The translations under genes and the position numbers were made by a program. From positions 181,297-245,296 of the forward strand of contig NZ_FMAJ01000010.1 of assembly GCF_900094625.1 (NCBI RefSeq): 64,000 bases of DNA, in the 5' to 3' direction. This DNA is from Rhizobium aethiopicum (GTDB taxonomy: Bacteria > Pseudomonadota > Alphaproteobacteria > Rhizobiales > Rhizobiaceae). This document shows, piece after piece, positions 1-8,607 of this stretch. The first letter of the stretch is position 1. Each line of letters begins with the position of its first letter. Below the pieces are notes generated by a model, which was not told the DNA's origin, ran no database searches, and worked only from the letters and a program-made list of their open reading frames with translations.

Positions 1-1900
1 GCACTCAGGCCCGACAAGCCGCTGCTTCTGGTCTGGGCGGTGGCTGCATTCTTCCAATCGAGCCTGAAATCGACGGCGGGTTTGGGAAGGGCTCCTGAGG
101 CGGATGCCGTTCCCGACACCGTGCCCTCCGCGGCAAGGCCGGGGACAAAGCCATTGACAAGGCCCGCGGGCAGATTGGCGAGATCCGCCTTGACGTCAAG
201 GTTGCGGAGAGAGGTGCCCGATATAGCAACATTGCCCACCGCATTCAGCGAGAGGCCGTCCTTGCCGCCGAGATTGGCGTCAAAAGCGAGCTTGTTGTCG
301 GCGAGGTGACCCGATGCGGCAAGTGTCAGACCCGACAGATGGGCGCTTCGGGTGTGGCTGGTTGCGGCATCCGTCCAGGAGAGTTTGAAATCGGCCTGAG
401 GTGCAGCGGGTGTTCCGGCTGCAGACGCAGTGCCTGATATCGTGCCACCGGCCGCAAGACCGGGGACGAAGGCGTTGGCGAGAGCAGCCGGTAGTTTGGC
501 GACTTCGGCATCGACCACGCCGCCGATCGTCGTTCCGGCGACAGCGACATTGCCTATGGCCTTCAATGAGAGGCCTTGATCGCCACTGGCGGCCGCGTTG
601 AAATCCAGCTTGTTATCGGCAAATTTCCCCGATGCGGTAACGCCGAGAGCGGCAAGGCCGGCACGTTTCGTGTGGCTCGTCTCAGCGTCGTTCCAATTGA
701 GGTCGAAATTGGCGCTCGGCGCAGAAAGCGAACCCGCAGCCGAGATTTTCCCCGAGACTGCGCCTTCGGCGGCGAGATCGGCGACGAAGCTGTTTGCGAG
801 GCTTGCCGGGACATTGGAGAGCGTCGCATCGACTGCGACATTACCGATCGTCGTGCCAGTAACGGCGACATTGCCGTTCGCCTTGAGCGACAGCCTGTCG
901 GCGCCGGCGACCGTGGCGTCGAAATCAAGCTTGTTGTCGGCGAATTTTCCGGACGCGGTAATGCCAAGACCGGCAAGGCCGGCCCGCTTCGCATGGCTCG
1001 TCGCCGCGTCTTTCCAATTGAGGTCGAAATCGGCGCTCGGAGCTGCAAGCGACCCGCTGGCCGCGACCGTTCCGGAGAGAACGCCTTCCGCAGCGAGATC
1101 GGGGATGAAGCCGTTGGCGATACGTGCCGGGATATTGGTCAGCGTTGCGTCGACCTTGGCGCTACCGATCGTCGTCCCGGTGATATCCACCGTGCCGTTT
1201 GCCTTGAGCGAAAGGCTATCGGCCCCGCTGGCTGAGGCGTCGAAATCGAGCTTGTTGTCCGCGAATTTAGCGGTTGCGGTCACATCAACAGCCGTCAGGC
1301 CGGCGCGCTTCGTGTGGCTCGTCGCAGCACTTTTCCAGGCGAGATCAAAATTGGCGGTCGGAGCCTTGGGGGACCCGGAGGCGGTCACCTTTCCGGTGAT
1401 TGCACCTTCGGCGGCGAGATCCGGAACAAAACCGTTGGCGACAGGCGCAGGCAGGTTGAGAATTTCGGCGTCAATATCGAACACCGGCGCCGTCGGATCA
1501 GCGAGCGCGACGTTGCCGCCGGCCCTGAGCGAGAGGCCGTCGGCCCCGCCAACCGTCGTGTCGAAATTGAGCTTCTTGTCGGCAAATCTGCCGCTGGCAG
1601 TGATGCCGAGCGGCGCCAGGCCCGCGCCCTTGATCTGCCCTGTCGTCGCATCCTTCCAGTCGAGTTTGAAATCGGCGAGGGGTGCTGCCGGCGTTCCCGT
1701 CACGGCAATCGTTCCCGAGATCGTGCCGCCGACCGAAAGATTAGGCACGAAAGCGTTGGCGAGTGCTGCCGGCAGCTCCTTGATAACGGCATCGAGCTTC
1801 AGAGTCTCGCCGGCCGAGCCGGTAACCGATACCGAGCCGGCGCCGGTCTTCAACGTCAGTTCGTTCAGATTGGCGACGCCGCCGGTGACCGTGACCCGCG
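1..1900 (-). repeat. Tandem ~321-bp coding repeats inside tamB
   Basis: The same block recurs in frame with a period of about 321 bp (107 codons). The anchor encoding (F/L)ADNKL lies near plus-strand positions 292, 611, 931, 1252 and 1573. The anchor encoding (D/G)LAAEG lies near 122, 443, 766, 1087, 1409 and, diverged, 1730. Neighbouring copies between about 600 and 1400 are most alike, which suggests duplication by unequal crossing-over. Copies near 1-500 and 1500-1900 are more diverged. The array may continue left of the window. Confidence 0.85.
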
Positions 1901-4373
1901 TCGGCTTAGCGAGTTCGATCGGAATGTTGCGGGGGCTTGCCGAGAGCCTGTCGAGGTTGAGGCCAATGTTGCCAGCGGCCATCTCGATGCTGCCGTCCGC
2001 CATCACGGGATTGCCGTCATAGGCGGCAACGAGGTCGAAATTGGTGCGGTCTTGCTGTTTGGTAAAGCCCAGCGAAAGGCCGGCAAGCCTGTTGGTTCCA
2101 GCGCTCAACTCCTCGGCCCGCACGGTGCCGTTTGCCGCAAGGGTGCTGAGATCGCTGACCGTGACATCGATATCCGGCTTGGTGATCGCAAGCGTATCGC
2201 GGCGGATCGAGGCGCCTGATGCGACGAGCTTGAGCACAATCTTACCGCCGTCGCTCTCGATGCCGAGCGAACCCTTGAGATCTCCCTCAGCTTTCTGCCC
2301 CCCGAGCGCGGCCAGCAGGCCGACCCTGGGGAAATCGAAGGTCAAGGCGCCCGAGGGTGTGAAGGAGGGCGAGAGCTCCAGACTGCCGGTCAGTCGGTTG
2401 CCGCCGACATCGGCGGTCAAGGCAGGAATGCTCGTCCTGCCGTTCTCGGATCGGATGTCGCCGCTGATGCCGAGCGGCTGGCCGTCGATCGTGCCGGTAG
2501 CGGCAAACTTCCCCTGTGGCGCCTTGGGATCGGCGACACCCGACAAATCGATATTGAGGTTGGCGAGCACCCGATCTGCCATCTCGAGGCTGGGAGCCTT
2601 GATATTGGCCATCACCGAGATCGCCGGCAGTTCGCCTTCGATCCTCAGGGCATAACCTGCTCCGCCGCTCGCGCCGGTCATCAGCTTGCCGATATCGGGC
2701 AACCGACCTGAGAGATCGGCGTTCAACATGGGGCCATCGAGCGCGACATTGCCGGCGGCTTCGAGCGTGCTGGATTTGAGGACGAGGTTGGACAGCGCGA
2801 ATTTCGACGGGATGGTACCTGTAACCTGGCTTTCGAGCGAGATCGACTGATCGAACCTGCTCGTCGCCGCGGCCGGCAGGGCTGCCGGTTCGATGTCCAG
2901 CTTGACGTTGCCGGTCAGCGCGCGGTCCGCCAGCCGATAGGAGCCATTGAGGCTGCCGTTGATATTGGCGCTTTCGACGGTGGTGCCGTTGAAACCGATA
3001 CTGCCGGCCGAAATCTGGAGCGGCGAGGCGATCGTGATAGGGCCTTGGACTGCACGGTTGAGATTCGGCTCGGCAAAGGTTGCGTCGCCGGCAACGAGGC
3101 GCAGCTGGACGCTGCCGGAGCGGGCGGCAAGATTGAAGGCGTCGCTCTTTGCCGTCAGCTTGACGTTGCCGATATCGGCCTGGGGAAGAGTTGCGGTGTC
3201 GAGCGAGCCGCTGACGCTCAGTCGGGCCGCCCGCGCGTCGCCGGTCAGAGCCAGGTTGAGGCCCGATATCAGGAAGCGCGCTTCGCCTTCGGCGAGCGGC
3301 CAGCGGAAATCCACAGGCCCGGATGTGCCGAGCAGGTTGGCGTTCAGGCTGTTGTTGCCGGCCGGATCGAGCGCGCCCGATGCGGCGATGACGACACTGC
3401 CGGTGGCGATATTGCCGGTCTGGATATCGATCTTGCCATGGTCGTCGAAGGTGGCGGCAAGGTCGATATTGGTCTGGCCGGCGAAAAGCGGCCGGAATGC
3501 CGCGGGAAGAAGCGAGCTCAGGTCACCGCCACCCCTGAGATCGAGATGGTGCAGCCCGTCTGCGGCAATTGCATGCCGCCCCTCGATTGCGGCGCGCTGC
3601 TGTCCGTCGAGCGCGGCCTGCAGTTTACCGGTCCAATCGGATATCGGCCCCTGGCCATCGAGGTCGATTTTGACCGCAGGGTCTCCCGGCAGGCCGAGAA
3701 GTCCTGCAAGCAATCCTCCCTTCGGCTCGGAAAGCGCGGCTTTTAGCTGCAGCCGGTTTTCAGCCGGCGCATAGGCGACGTCGGCAGTAAGCCTGGCATC
3801 CGGGACGGCGTGGCGGCTGACGTTGATGACGCCCTCGCCGCCGTCGGCGTTCGCCGAGAGGCTGCCTTCGGCGGCAAGGGAGAAGGCGCGCCCGGCGAAA
3901 GGTTCGGCAAGTTTGATATCGGGAAGGGCCACGCGCTCGACATCGATCTTGAGCGGAAGAGCGAAGCCGCCGGAATTCTCGGTGCTGGGCCGCGAGGGCA
4001 GGGTGCGCACCGGCTTGCGCAGCACGTTGATCGTCTCGATCTGGAAGCGTTCGGCGTGGAATGTTCCCGTCAGCAGCGCCAACGGATTCCAGTCGATCGC
4101 CACACCGTGGATTTCCGCAAAAACGCCCCTCGTGTCGGACAGGTAGATTTCGGCGGCGCGAAGCCCGCCGGTCAAAAGCCCTTCCGGCTCGCGCACCTCG
4201 ATCGTCATGTCGCGGTTGGAGAGGGTGGAGGCGATCCTTTCCGTGACGATGCGGGCGCCAAAGGAGGTGAAGCCAAAGATCGCAAGCGCCGCGACAGCGA
4301 GAATCAAAATGGCGCCTACGGCAACGCCGGTCACCCGCACGATCCAATTGACGATTTTTGCCAGCGTTTGCAT
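1..4373 (-). CDS. tamB: TamB-like translocation and assembly module protein (3' end beyond window)
   Basis: About 1457 N-terminal residues are visible; the C-terminus lies left of position 1. The start ATG (complement 4371-4373) is followed by a hydrophobic segment at about residues 9-31 (a membrane anchor or uncleaved signal) and then a long chain rich in beta-strand-like, Gly/Ala/Ser/Asp-rich sequence, as expected of the TamB/DUF490 (AsmA-like) family. TamB spans the periplasm and works with TamA in outer-membrane protein insertion and/or lipid transport. It lies 61 bp downstream of tamA on the same strand, the classical tamA-tamB order. Residues from about 830 to the window edge consist of about six tandem ~107-residue units, each with DLAAEG-like and FADNKLDFDA-like motifs. 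The frame is open throughout. Confidence 0.88.
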   Translation of the reverse strand, partial: MQTLAKIVNWIVRVTGVAVGAILILAVAALAIFGFTSFGARIVTERIASTLSNRDMTIEVREPEGLLTGGLRAAEIYLSDTRGVFAEIHGVAIDWNPLALLTGTFHAERFQIETINVLRKPVRTLPSRPSTENSGGFALPLKIDVERVALPDIKLAEPFAGRAFSLAAEGSLSANADGGEGVINVSRHAVPDARLTADVAYAPAENRLQLKAALSEPKGGLLAGLLGLPGDPAVKIDLDGQGPISDWTGKLQAALDGQQRAAIEGRHAIAADGLHHLDLRGGGDLSSLLPAAFRPLFAGQTNIDLAATFDDHGKIDIQTGNIATGSVVIAASGALDPAGNNSLNANLLGTSGPVDFRWPLAEGEARFLISGLNLALTGDARAARLSVSGSLDTATLPQADIGNVKLTAKSDAFNLAARSGSVQLRLVAGDATFAEPNLNRAVQGPITIASPLQISAGSIGFNGTTVESANINGSLNGSYRLADRALTGNVKLDIEPAALPAAATSRFDQSISLESQVTGTIPSKFALSNLVLKSSTLEAAGNVALDGPMLNADLSGRLPDIGKLMTGASGGAGYALRIEGELPAISVMANIKAPSLEMADRVLANLNIDLSGVADPKAPQGKFAATGTIDGQPLGISGDIRSENGRTSIPALTADVGGNRLTGSLELSPSFTPSGALTFDFPRVGLLAALGGQKAEGDLKGSLGIESDGGKIVLKLVASGASIRRDTLAITKPDIDVTVSDLSTLAANGTVRAEELSAGTNRLAGLSLGFTKQQDRTNFDLVAAYDGNPVMADGSIEMAAGNIGLNLDRLSASPRNIPIELAKPTRVTVTGGVANLNELTLKTGAGSVSVTGSAGETLKLDAVIKELPAALANAFVPNLSVGGTISGTIAVTGTPAAPLADFKLDWKDATTGQIKGAGLAPLGITASGRFADKKLNFDTTVGGADGLSLRAGGNVALADPTAPVFDIDAEILNLPAPVANGFVPDLAAEGAITGKVTASGSPKAPTANFDLAWKSAATSHTKRAGLTAVDVTATAKFADNKLDFDASASGADSLSLKANGTVDITGTTIGSAKVDATLTNIPARIANGFIPDLAAEGVLSGTVAASGSLAAPSADFDLNWKDAATSHAKRAGLAGLGITASGKFADNKLDFDATVAGADRLSLKANGNVAVTGTTIGNVAVDATLSNVPASLANSFVADLAAEGAVSGKISAAGSLSAPSANFDLNWNDAETSHTKRAGLAALGVTASGKFADNKLDFNAAASGDQGLSLKAIGNVAVAGTTIGGVVDAEVAKLPAALANAFVPGLAAGGTISGTASAAGTPAAPQADFKLSWTDAATSHTRSAHLSGLTLAASGHLADNKLAFDANLGGKDGLSLNAVGNVAISGTSLRNLDVKADLANLPAGLVNGFVPGLAAEGTVSGTASASGALPKPAVDFRLDWKNAATAQTRSSGLSGLS

Positions 4374-4434
4374 CGGCGCGGACTACCCCGTTTTCATGCG
4401 GCCATCGATCGGAAGCTAACCGGTATCTGCAATC

Positions 4435-6363
4435 CTAAAAGGATTGGCCGATGCCGGCATAAATTCCATAATCTGTGCCATCTTCGTACTTGTTCAGCGG
4501 CACGGCAAAATCAAGCCGCAGCGGGCCGAAAGGTGTGGCATATCGTATTCCGGCGCCGGCGCCGGCGCGGATATCGGAAAAACCCGGGAAGGTGCTGTCC
4601 GATACGGTGCCGACATCGATGAAGGGCACGAGGCCGATCGTGTCGGTAATTTTGATACGGGCCTCCAGCGAGCCGGTCACATAGGAACGGCCGCCGGTGG
4701 CTTCGCCATTGTCGTTGTAAGGCGAGATTTCCTGATAGCTGTAGCCGCGTACTGAACCGCCGCCACCGGCGAAAAAGCGTTGCGTGGCAGGAATGTCCTC
4801 GATCCCGCCGCCGCCGATCAGCACCCCGGCGGCGACTTTGCCGGCAAGCACCAGGCGATCCTCGGCGCCGAACGGCAGGTAGCCGGAGATCGAGCCCTCG
4901 AACGCCGCATAGGGTGTGGCGTTGAAGATCTCGTAGCCGGGCTTTGCCGAGACTGTCGCGCGATAGCCTTCCGTCGGGTTGAACTTGTCGTCGCGTGCGT
5001 CACGATCATATTGCAGCGGCAGGGCGATCGTCAGGTAGTCATTGGTGCCGAAGGCGTCGTCGTCGCGCTCCCAGCTGACCTCCCCACTCCCTGACACCGT
5101 ATCCTGGTCGGTCAATTCATAGGAAAGGCCGAGTGAGGCGGTGACCAGCGTCGCGTTATAAGCGTCCGGATTCTGGGTCTTGGCGACGATGCCGGCCTTC
5201 AATGTGGCGGCTGGGAAGAGGGCGCCGGGCTTGGTGAAAAGGATGCCGGCGGAGTAGTCGAGGCTGCCGACATCGGTCGTTTCGCCGAGCCGCGAGACCG
5301 AGCCCTCGATCCTCAACGTCTCGGCTTCACCGAAGAGGTTTCGGTGGCCCCAATAGCCCTGGATGCCGAAGCCGTCGGTGGTGGAATATTGCGCACCGAC
5401 GCCGAAATAACGCCTTTTGCCTTCGGAAACCTCGATCGTCATCGGCAGCGTACCATCAGGCGCCAGCGCATCGCCCTCATGAATGGTGACACTCGAAAAA
5501 ACGCCGAGGGCACGCAGGCGCTCGCCGGCCTTTTTCAGCGTTTCCGGGGAATAGGCTTCGCCCTTGTTCAACCGGGAATAACGCTGGATAAAACCGGGTC
5601 TGACGGTCTTTTCGCCGGTCACTCCGACCTCGCCGATCGGGGCGACAGGCCCTCCTTCGGCAGCAAGCACGATGTCGACCGTGTCGCTCCTGTGATCGGC
5701 GACGACCTTGCGTTCCGTCAATTTGGCGAAGGGCCGGCCTTCGCTTTTCAACTGCTCGACTATTTTGTCGCCGGCTTTGATGATGGCGAGCGAACCGGCC
5801 GCCGCGCCCGGGGCGAGGTCGTAATCGGCGGGATTGTGGTTTGCAGCGTCGCCGCCGAACTGCACCTCTCTGACCCTGAAGACAGGACCGGGTGCTATAT
5901 CGACGGTGACCGGGATGGGCCCGGAGCGGTCGAATGTCGGATTGGGCGGCAGGTCATCGATGTCTCTTCCATCGATGGTGATCGTCACCACGCCGCCGTA
6001 GCGGGCCTTCTCGTACAAGGCGGCAATCAGCCGCTCGCGGTCATCGCGCGCCTTGACGACGATGCCGAGATCGCCGGAGACGGGCTGCTTCTGGTCGCTG
6101 ACGAGGCGGGAGCTGTTTTCCAGTGCTTCCCTGAGATCGGGGTCGGCGGTGTCGGCCTTGAGCTCGACGTGATAGCGCACGGGATCGGGCACCTGTTCGC
6201 CCTCGTCCTCATCCTTGCCGAAGATGGTGATGCCGAAAAGCTTGAAGGCGTAAGCGTCGCCGATCAGGACCGGTGAGAGAGCAGCTGTCGCTGCGATCAC
6301 CATCATGGTGCCTGTTCGCCGATACGCAGTACCTGTTTTCGGGCCTGTCCCTCTAATCCGCAT
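4435..6363 (-). CDS. tamA: TamA, Omp85-family outer-membrane assembly protein
   Basis: 642 residues. The N-terminus has a basic stretch followed by a hydrophobic segment ending in GDAYA (about residues 20-39), which reads as a signal peptide; an in-frame ATG near 6306 is an alternative start. POTRA-like repeats follow (about 60-330; VREVQFGG and LRALGVFSSVTIHEGDAL are typical). A C-terminal 16-strand-type barrel occupies about 340-642, with the RYFAGGGGSVRGYSYQ-type motif of the Omp85 family in the lid-loop region, and the protein ends in a terminal beta strand with Phe (GIGQSF). It is slightly longer than enterobacterial TamA (about 580 residues). It should act in the outer membrane with the adjacent TamB. 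The RBS before 6363 is weak. Confidence 0.92.
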   Translation of the reverse strand: MRIRGTGPKTGTAYRRTGTMMVIAATAALSPVLIGDAYAFKLFGITIFGKDEDEGEQVPDPVRYHVELKADTADPDLREALENSSRLVSDQKQPVSGDLGIVVKARDDRERLIAALYEKARYGGVVTITIDGRDIDDLPPNPTFDRSGPIPVTVDIAPGPVFRVREVQFGGDAANHNPADYDLAPGAAAGSLAIIKAGDKIVEQLKSEGRPFAKLTERKVVADHRSDTVDIVLAAEGGPVAPIGEVGVTGEKTVRPGFIQRYSRLNKGEAYSPETLKKAGERLRALGVFSSVTIHEGDALAPDGTLPMTIEVSEGKRRYFGVGAQYSTTDGFGIQGYWGHRNLFGEAETLRIEGSVSRLGETTDVGSLDYSAGILFTKPGALFPAATLKAGIVAKTQNPDAYNATLVTASLGLSYELTDQDTVSGSGEVSWERDDDAFGTNDYLTIALPLQYDRDARDDKFNPTEGYRATVSAKPGYEIFNATPYAAFEGSISGYLPFGAEDRLVLAGKVAAGVLIGGGGIEDIPATQRFFAGGGGSVRGYSYQEISPYNDNGEATGGRSYVTGSLEARIKITDTIGLVPFIDVGTVSDSTFPGFSDIRAGAGAGIRYATPFGPLRLDFAVPLNKYEDGTDYGIYAGIGQSF

Positions 6364-6478
6364 CCGCTGCTTTTGGTTTACGCCTACATGAAGCTTCGTT
6401 GCCCAGCCGTGAACAGCTTAGCGGCAAAATCGCACAGGGTGTACCATTTTAACTTGCCCACGCGCTAATTCAGTACAA

Positions 6479-6504
6479 AAAATCCCGGATGTGTGTCCGG
6501 GATT
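6479..6504 (-). terminator. Rho-independent terminator after the glycine-zipper lipoprotein gene
   Basis: The inverted repeat AATCCCGGA / TCCGGGATT closes a 6-base loop (TGTGTG). On the minus strand it is followed by a T run, the complement of the A run at 6477-6482. It sits 27 bp past the stop of the lipoprotein gene. A weaker T tract on the other side could give bidirectional function. Confidence 0.75.
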
Positions 6505-6531
6505 TCCTGTTTTTGCCGCTGGTGAGCGCTC

Positions 6532-6789
6532 TCAGCGCGGGCAAGTGTCGATGTAACGGCGGCCATAGCGGTCGCGATAGTAGCACTGGCCGGGCTGTTC
6601 GGCGACGCTGCCGATCAGAGCGCCCGACACGCCGCCGATGGCGGCACCGACCGCCGCACCACGGACATTGCCGGTGACCGCACCGCCGATCACGGCGCCG
6701 GATGCCGCGCCGATGCCGGCGCCCTGCTGGGTCGGTGTGCAGCTTGCGACCGACAGGCCGATCAATGCGAGTATGACAGCTTTTTTCAT
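6532..6789 (-). CDS. Glycine-zipper lipoprotein (YMGG-like), small
   Basis: 85 residues from the ATG at 6789, which is preceded by an AGGAGA ribosome site; a further in-frame ATG at 6822 has no such site. A lipoprotein signal peptide (MKKAVILALIGLSVASC) has its lipobox Cys at residue 17. It is followed by a Gly/Ala-rich glycine-zipper region (GAGIGAASGAVIGGAVTG and repeats to about residue 62) and a short C-terminal domain with one internal Cys (QCYYRDRYGRRYIDTCPR). Glycine-zipper lipoproteins sit in the outer membrane or periplasm; their exact role is unknown. It is a single gene with its own terminator. Confidence 0.8.
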   Translation of the reverse strand: MKKAVILALIGLSVASCTPTQQGAGIGAASGAVIGGAVTGNVRGAAVGAAIGGVSGALIGSVAEQPGQCYYRDRYGRRYIDTCPR

Positions 6790-7114
6790 CTCTTTTCTCC
6801 TGGGTTGTCGCCCAATGGGCATAGGCCGTCCCTATTGTTTTTTATCAGGCTAGCTCAAAAACTATGTCGGAAGAAAGGGTTGTCCACTCCTGGACCGATT
6901 TTTTTGCGTTACGGGCGTTCTCGCGGGCCGTGCGGTTTTCTGATTCCCGGGCATTTCGGCGCATCGATCCCCTTGATCGCGACGCACGCGTTTTTTTGTC
7001 TGGAATCATTCAAAAAACTGGGCCTTTTGCCGCAGTTGATGTTAAATCAGAAGGTAAGCATTGACGCGCGGACGTCCGGTCGGCAAGAACGGCCGCGCGA
7101 TACTGGAGCAAATG
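6790..7114. other. Intergenic region, divergent promoters of lipoprotein gene and hemA
   Basis: A 325-bp gap with no convincing gene; short frames here look random. It must carry the promoters of the lipoprotein gene (leftward) and hemA (rightward). One visible structure is an A/T inverted repeat, GTTTTTTTG at 6990-6998 against CAAAAAAC at 7011-7018. A palindrome-like TTGAT...ATCAG element sits at 7036-7050, about 65 bp before the hemA start. Confidence 0.5.
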
Positions 7115-8329
7115 ATGGATTTCGAAGCGTTTTTCAAAAACGAACTGGACGGGCTTCATGCCGAGGGCCGTTACCGCGTTTTTGCCGATCTCGAACGTCA
7201 CCGCGGCAATTTTCCCCGCGCGACGCGTCACACCGCGGATGGCGAGAAGGAAGTCACCGTCTGGTGCTCCAACGACTATCTCGGCATGGGCCAGAACCCG
7301 AAAGTGATCGAGGCGATGAAGAACGCCATCGACCACTGTGGCGCGGGTGCGGGAGGCACCCGGAATATTTCTGGCACCAACCACTATCACGTCCTGCTCG
7401 AGCGGGAGCTTGCCGATCTGCACGGCAAGGAAGCAGCGCTGATCTTCACCTCGGGCTATGTCTCCAACTGGGCAGCCCTCGGCACGCTCGGCGCCAAGAT
7501 TCCCGGCCTGATCATCTTTTCCGATGCGCTCAACCATGCCTCGATGATCGAGGGTATCCGTCATTCCAAATGCGACAAGGTGATCTGGAAACACAATGAC
7601 GTCGCCGATCTCGAGGCCAAGCTCAAGGCCGCCGATCCGAGGGCGCCGAAGCTGATCGCCTTCGAGAGCGTCTATTCGATGGATGGCGATATCGCCCCGA
7701 TCAAGGAAATCTGCGACCTTGCCGACAAATACGGCGCGATGACCTATCTCGACGAGGTGCATGCGGTCGGCATGTACGGCCCGCGCGGCGGCGGCATCGC
7801 CGAGCGCGAAGGGCTGATGGACCGGCTGACGGTCATCGAGGGCACGCTCGGCAAGGCCTTCGGGGTGATGGGCGGCTATATCGCTGCTTCCGCGGCGCTG
7901 TGCGATTTCATCCGCTCGTTTGCCTCCGGCTTCATCTTCACCACGGCGCTGCCGCCCGCATTGGCCGCCGGTGCGGTCGCCTCGATCCAGCACCTGAAGG
8001 TCAGCCAGTTCGAGCGCGCTCGCCATCAGGACCGGGTGCGCAAGCTGCGCTCGCTGCTAGACCAGAATGGCATTCCGCATATGCACAATCCCAGCCATAT
8101 CGTGCCGGTGATGGTCGGCGATGCGGCGAAATGCAAGTGGATCTCCGACCTGCTGCTCGACAATTGCGGCGTCTACGTCCAGCCGATCAACTATCCCACC
8201 GTGCCGAAGAAGACCGAGCGGCTGCGCATCACGCCGACGCCGCTGCATTCCGACGCCGATATCGCCCATCTCGTCGACGCCCTGCATTCGCTCTGGTCGC
8301 GCTGCGCGCTGGCAAGGCACGTCGCCTGA
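7115..8329 (+). CDS. hemA: 5-aminolevulinate synthase
   Basis: 404 residues from MDFEAFF, the usual family start; a tandem ATG lies at 7112 and a GGAGC ribosome site just upstream. It condenses glycine and succinyl-CoA to 5-aminolevulinate, the first step of haem and, with cobalamin, tetrapyrrole synthesis in alphaproteobacteria. It is a PLP fold-type I enzyme: substrate-loop SNDYLGMG at 52-59, GAGAGGTRNISG at 76-87, the cofactor aspartate in YLDEVHAVG (about 211-219) and the PLP lysine in EGTLGKAFG (K247). Length and motifs match the family fully. It is monocistronic as judged by context: a hairpin lies downstream and a LacI regulator follows. Confidence 0.97.
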   Translation: MDFEAFFKNELDGLHAEGRYRVFADLERHRGNFPRATRHTADGEKEVTVWCSNDYLGMGQNPKVIEAMKNAIDHCGAGAGGTRNISGTNHYHVLLERELADLHGKEAALIFTSGYVSNWAALGTLGAKIPGLIIFSDALNHASMIEGIRHSKCDKVIWKHNDVADLEAKLKAADPRAPKLIAFESVYSMDGDIAPIKEICDLADKYGAMTYLDEVHAVGMYGPRGGGIAEREGLMDRLTVIEGTLGKAFGVMGGYIAASAALCDFIRSFASGFIFTTALPPALAAGAVASIQHLKVSQFERARHQDRVRKLRSLLDQNGIPHMHNPSHIVPVMVGDAAKCKWISDLLLDNCGVYVQPINYPTVPKKTERLRITPTPLHSDADIAHLVDALHSLWSRCALARHVA

Positions 8330-8360
8330 CCGTTCGATAATTGCTTGGATCGAAGCCGCG

Positions 8361-8388
8361 AATCAGAACCTTGCCGGAGGTTCTGATT
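8361..8388 (+). terminator. Hairpin downstream of hemA
   Basis: A perfect 10-bp inverted repeat, AATCAGAACC / GGTTCTGATT, with an 8-base loop lies 32 bp after the hemA stop. No T tract follows, so it is either a weak terminator or an RNA 3'-end stabilising hairpin. Confidence 0.5.
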
Positions 8389-8534
8389 ACGACCGGCTTG
8401 TTCGGCAGGTCGTCAGCCAGCCCCCGTCGCTTTTAATAACATTATCCGCCGCCGTTGATTTCGAATCAACCGCCATCGACCGGCCGCGCATATTTCCCCA
8501 CCATGCCGCCGCAAGCCGTGAGTCTGGGTTTGTA

Positions 8535-8584
8535 TGAGAAAACCTTTTCTCACTTGACATGGAGGTTGGTAAAAGCTTTTCTCA
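8535..8584 (+). promoter_or_regulatory. Twin LacI-type operators around a TTGACA promoter element
   Basis: A perfect palindrome TGAGAAAACCTTTTCTCA (8535-8552) and a second 18-mer TGGTAAAAGCTTTTCTCA (8567-8584) agree at 15 of 18 positions and start 32 bp apart, close to three helical turns. A TTGACA hexamer (8554-8559), a plausible -35 box, lies between them. A repressor bound to both would block RNA polymerase. The likely ligand is the adjacent LacI-family protein, controlling itself and the sugar operon that follows. Confidence 0.65.
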
Positions 8585-8607
8585 GGTCAATTCAGGAGGA
8601 GGATGGT

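Noticed and set aside
5344..6276. Long plus-strand frames antisense to tamA and tamB, argH and the TIGR02302 gene
   Set aside because: Mirror-frame effect of GC-rich codon use; no family resemblance and the sense genes are fully supported.
7036..7050. FNR/FixK-like palindrome TTGAT...ATCAG upstream of hemA
   Set aside because: The half-sites are separated by five bases, not the four required for an FNR box (TTGAT-N4-ATCAA), and the second half is imperfect.
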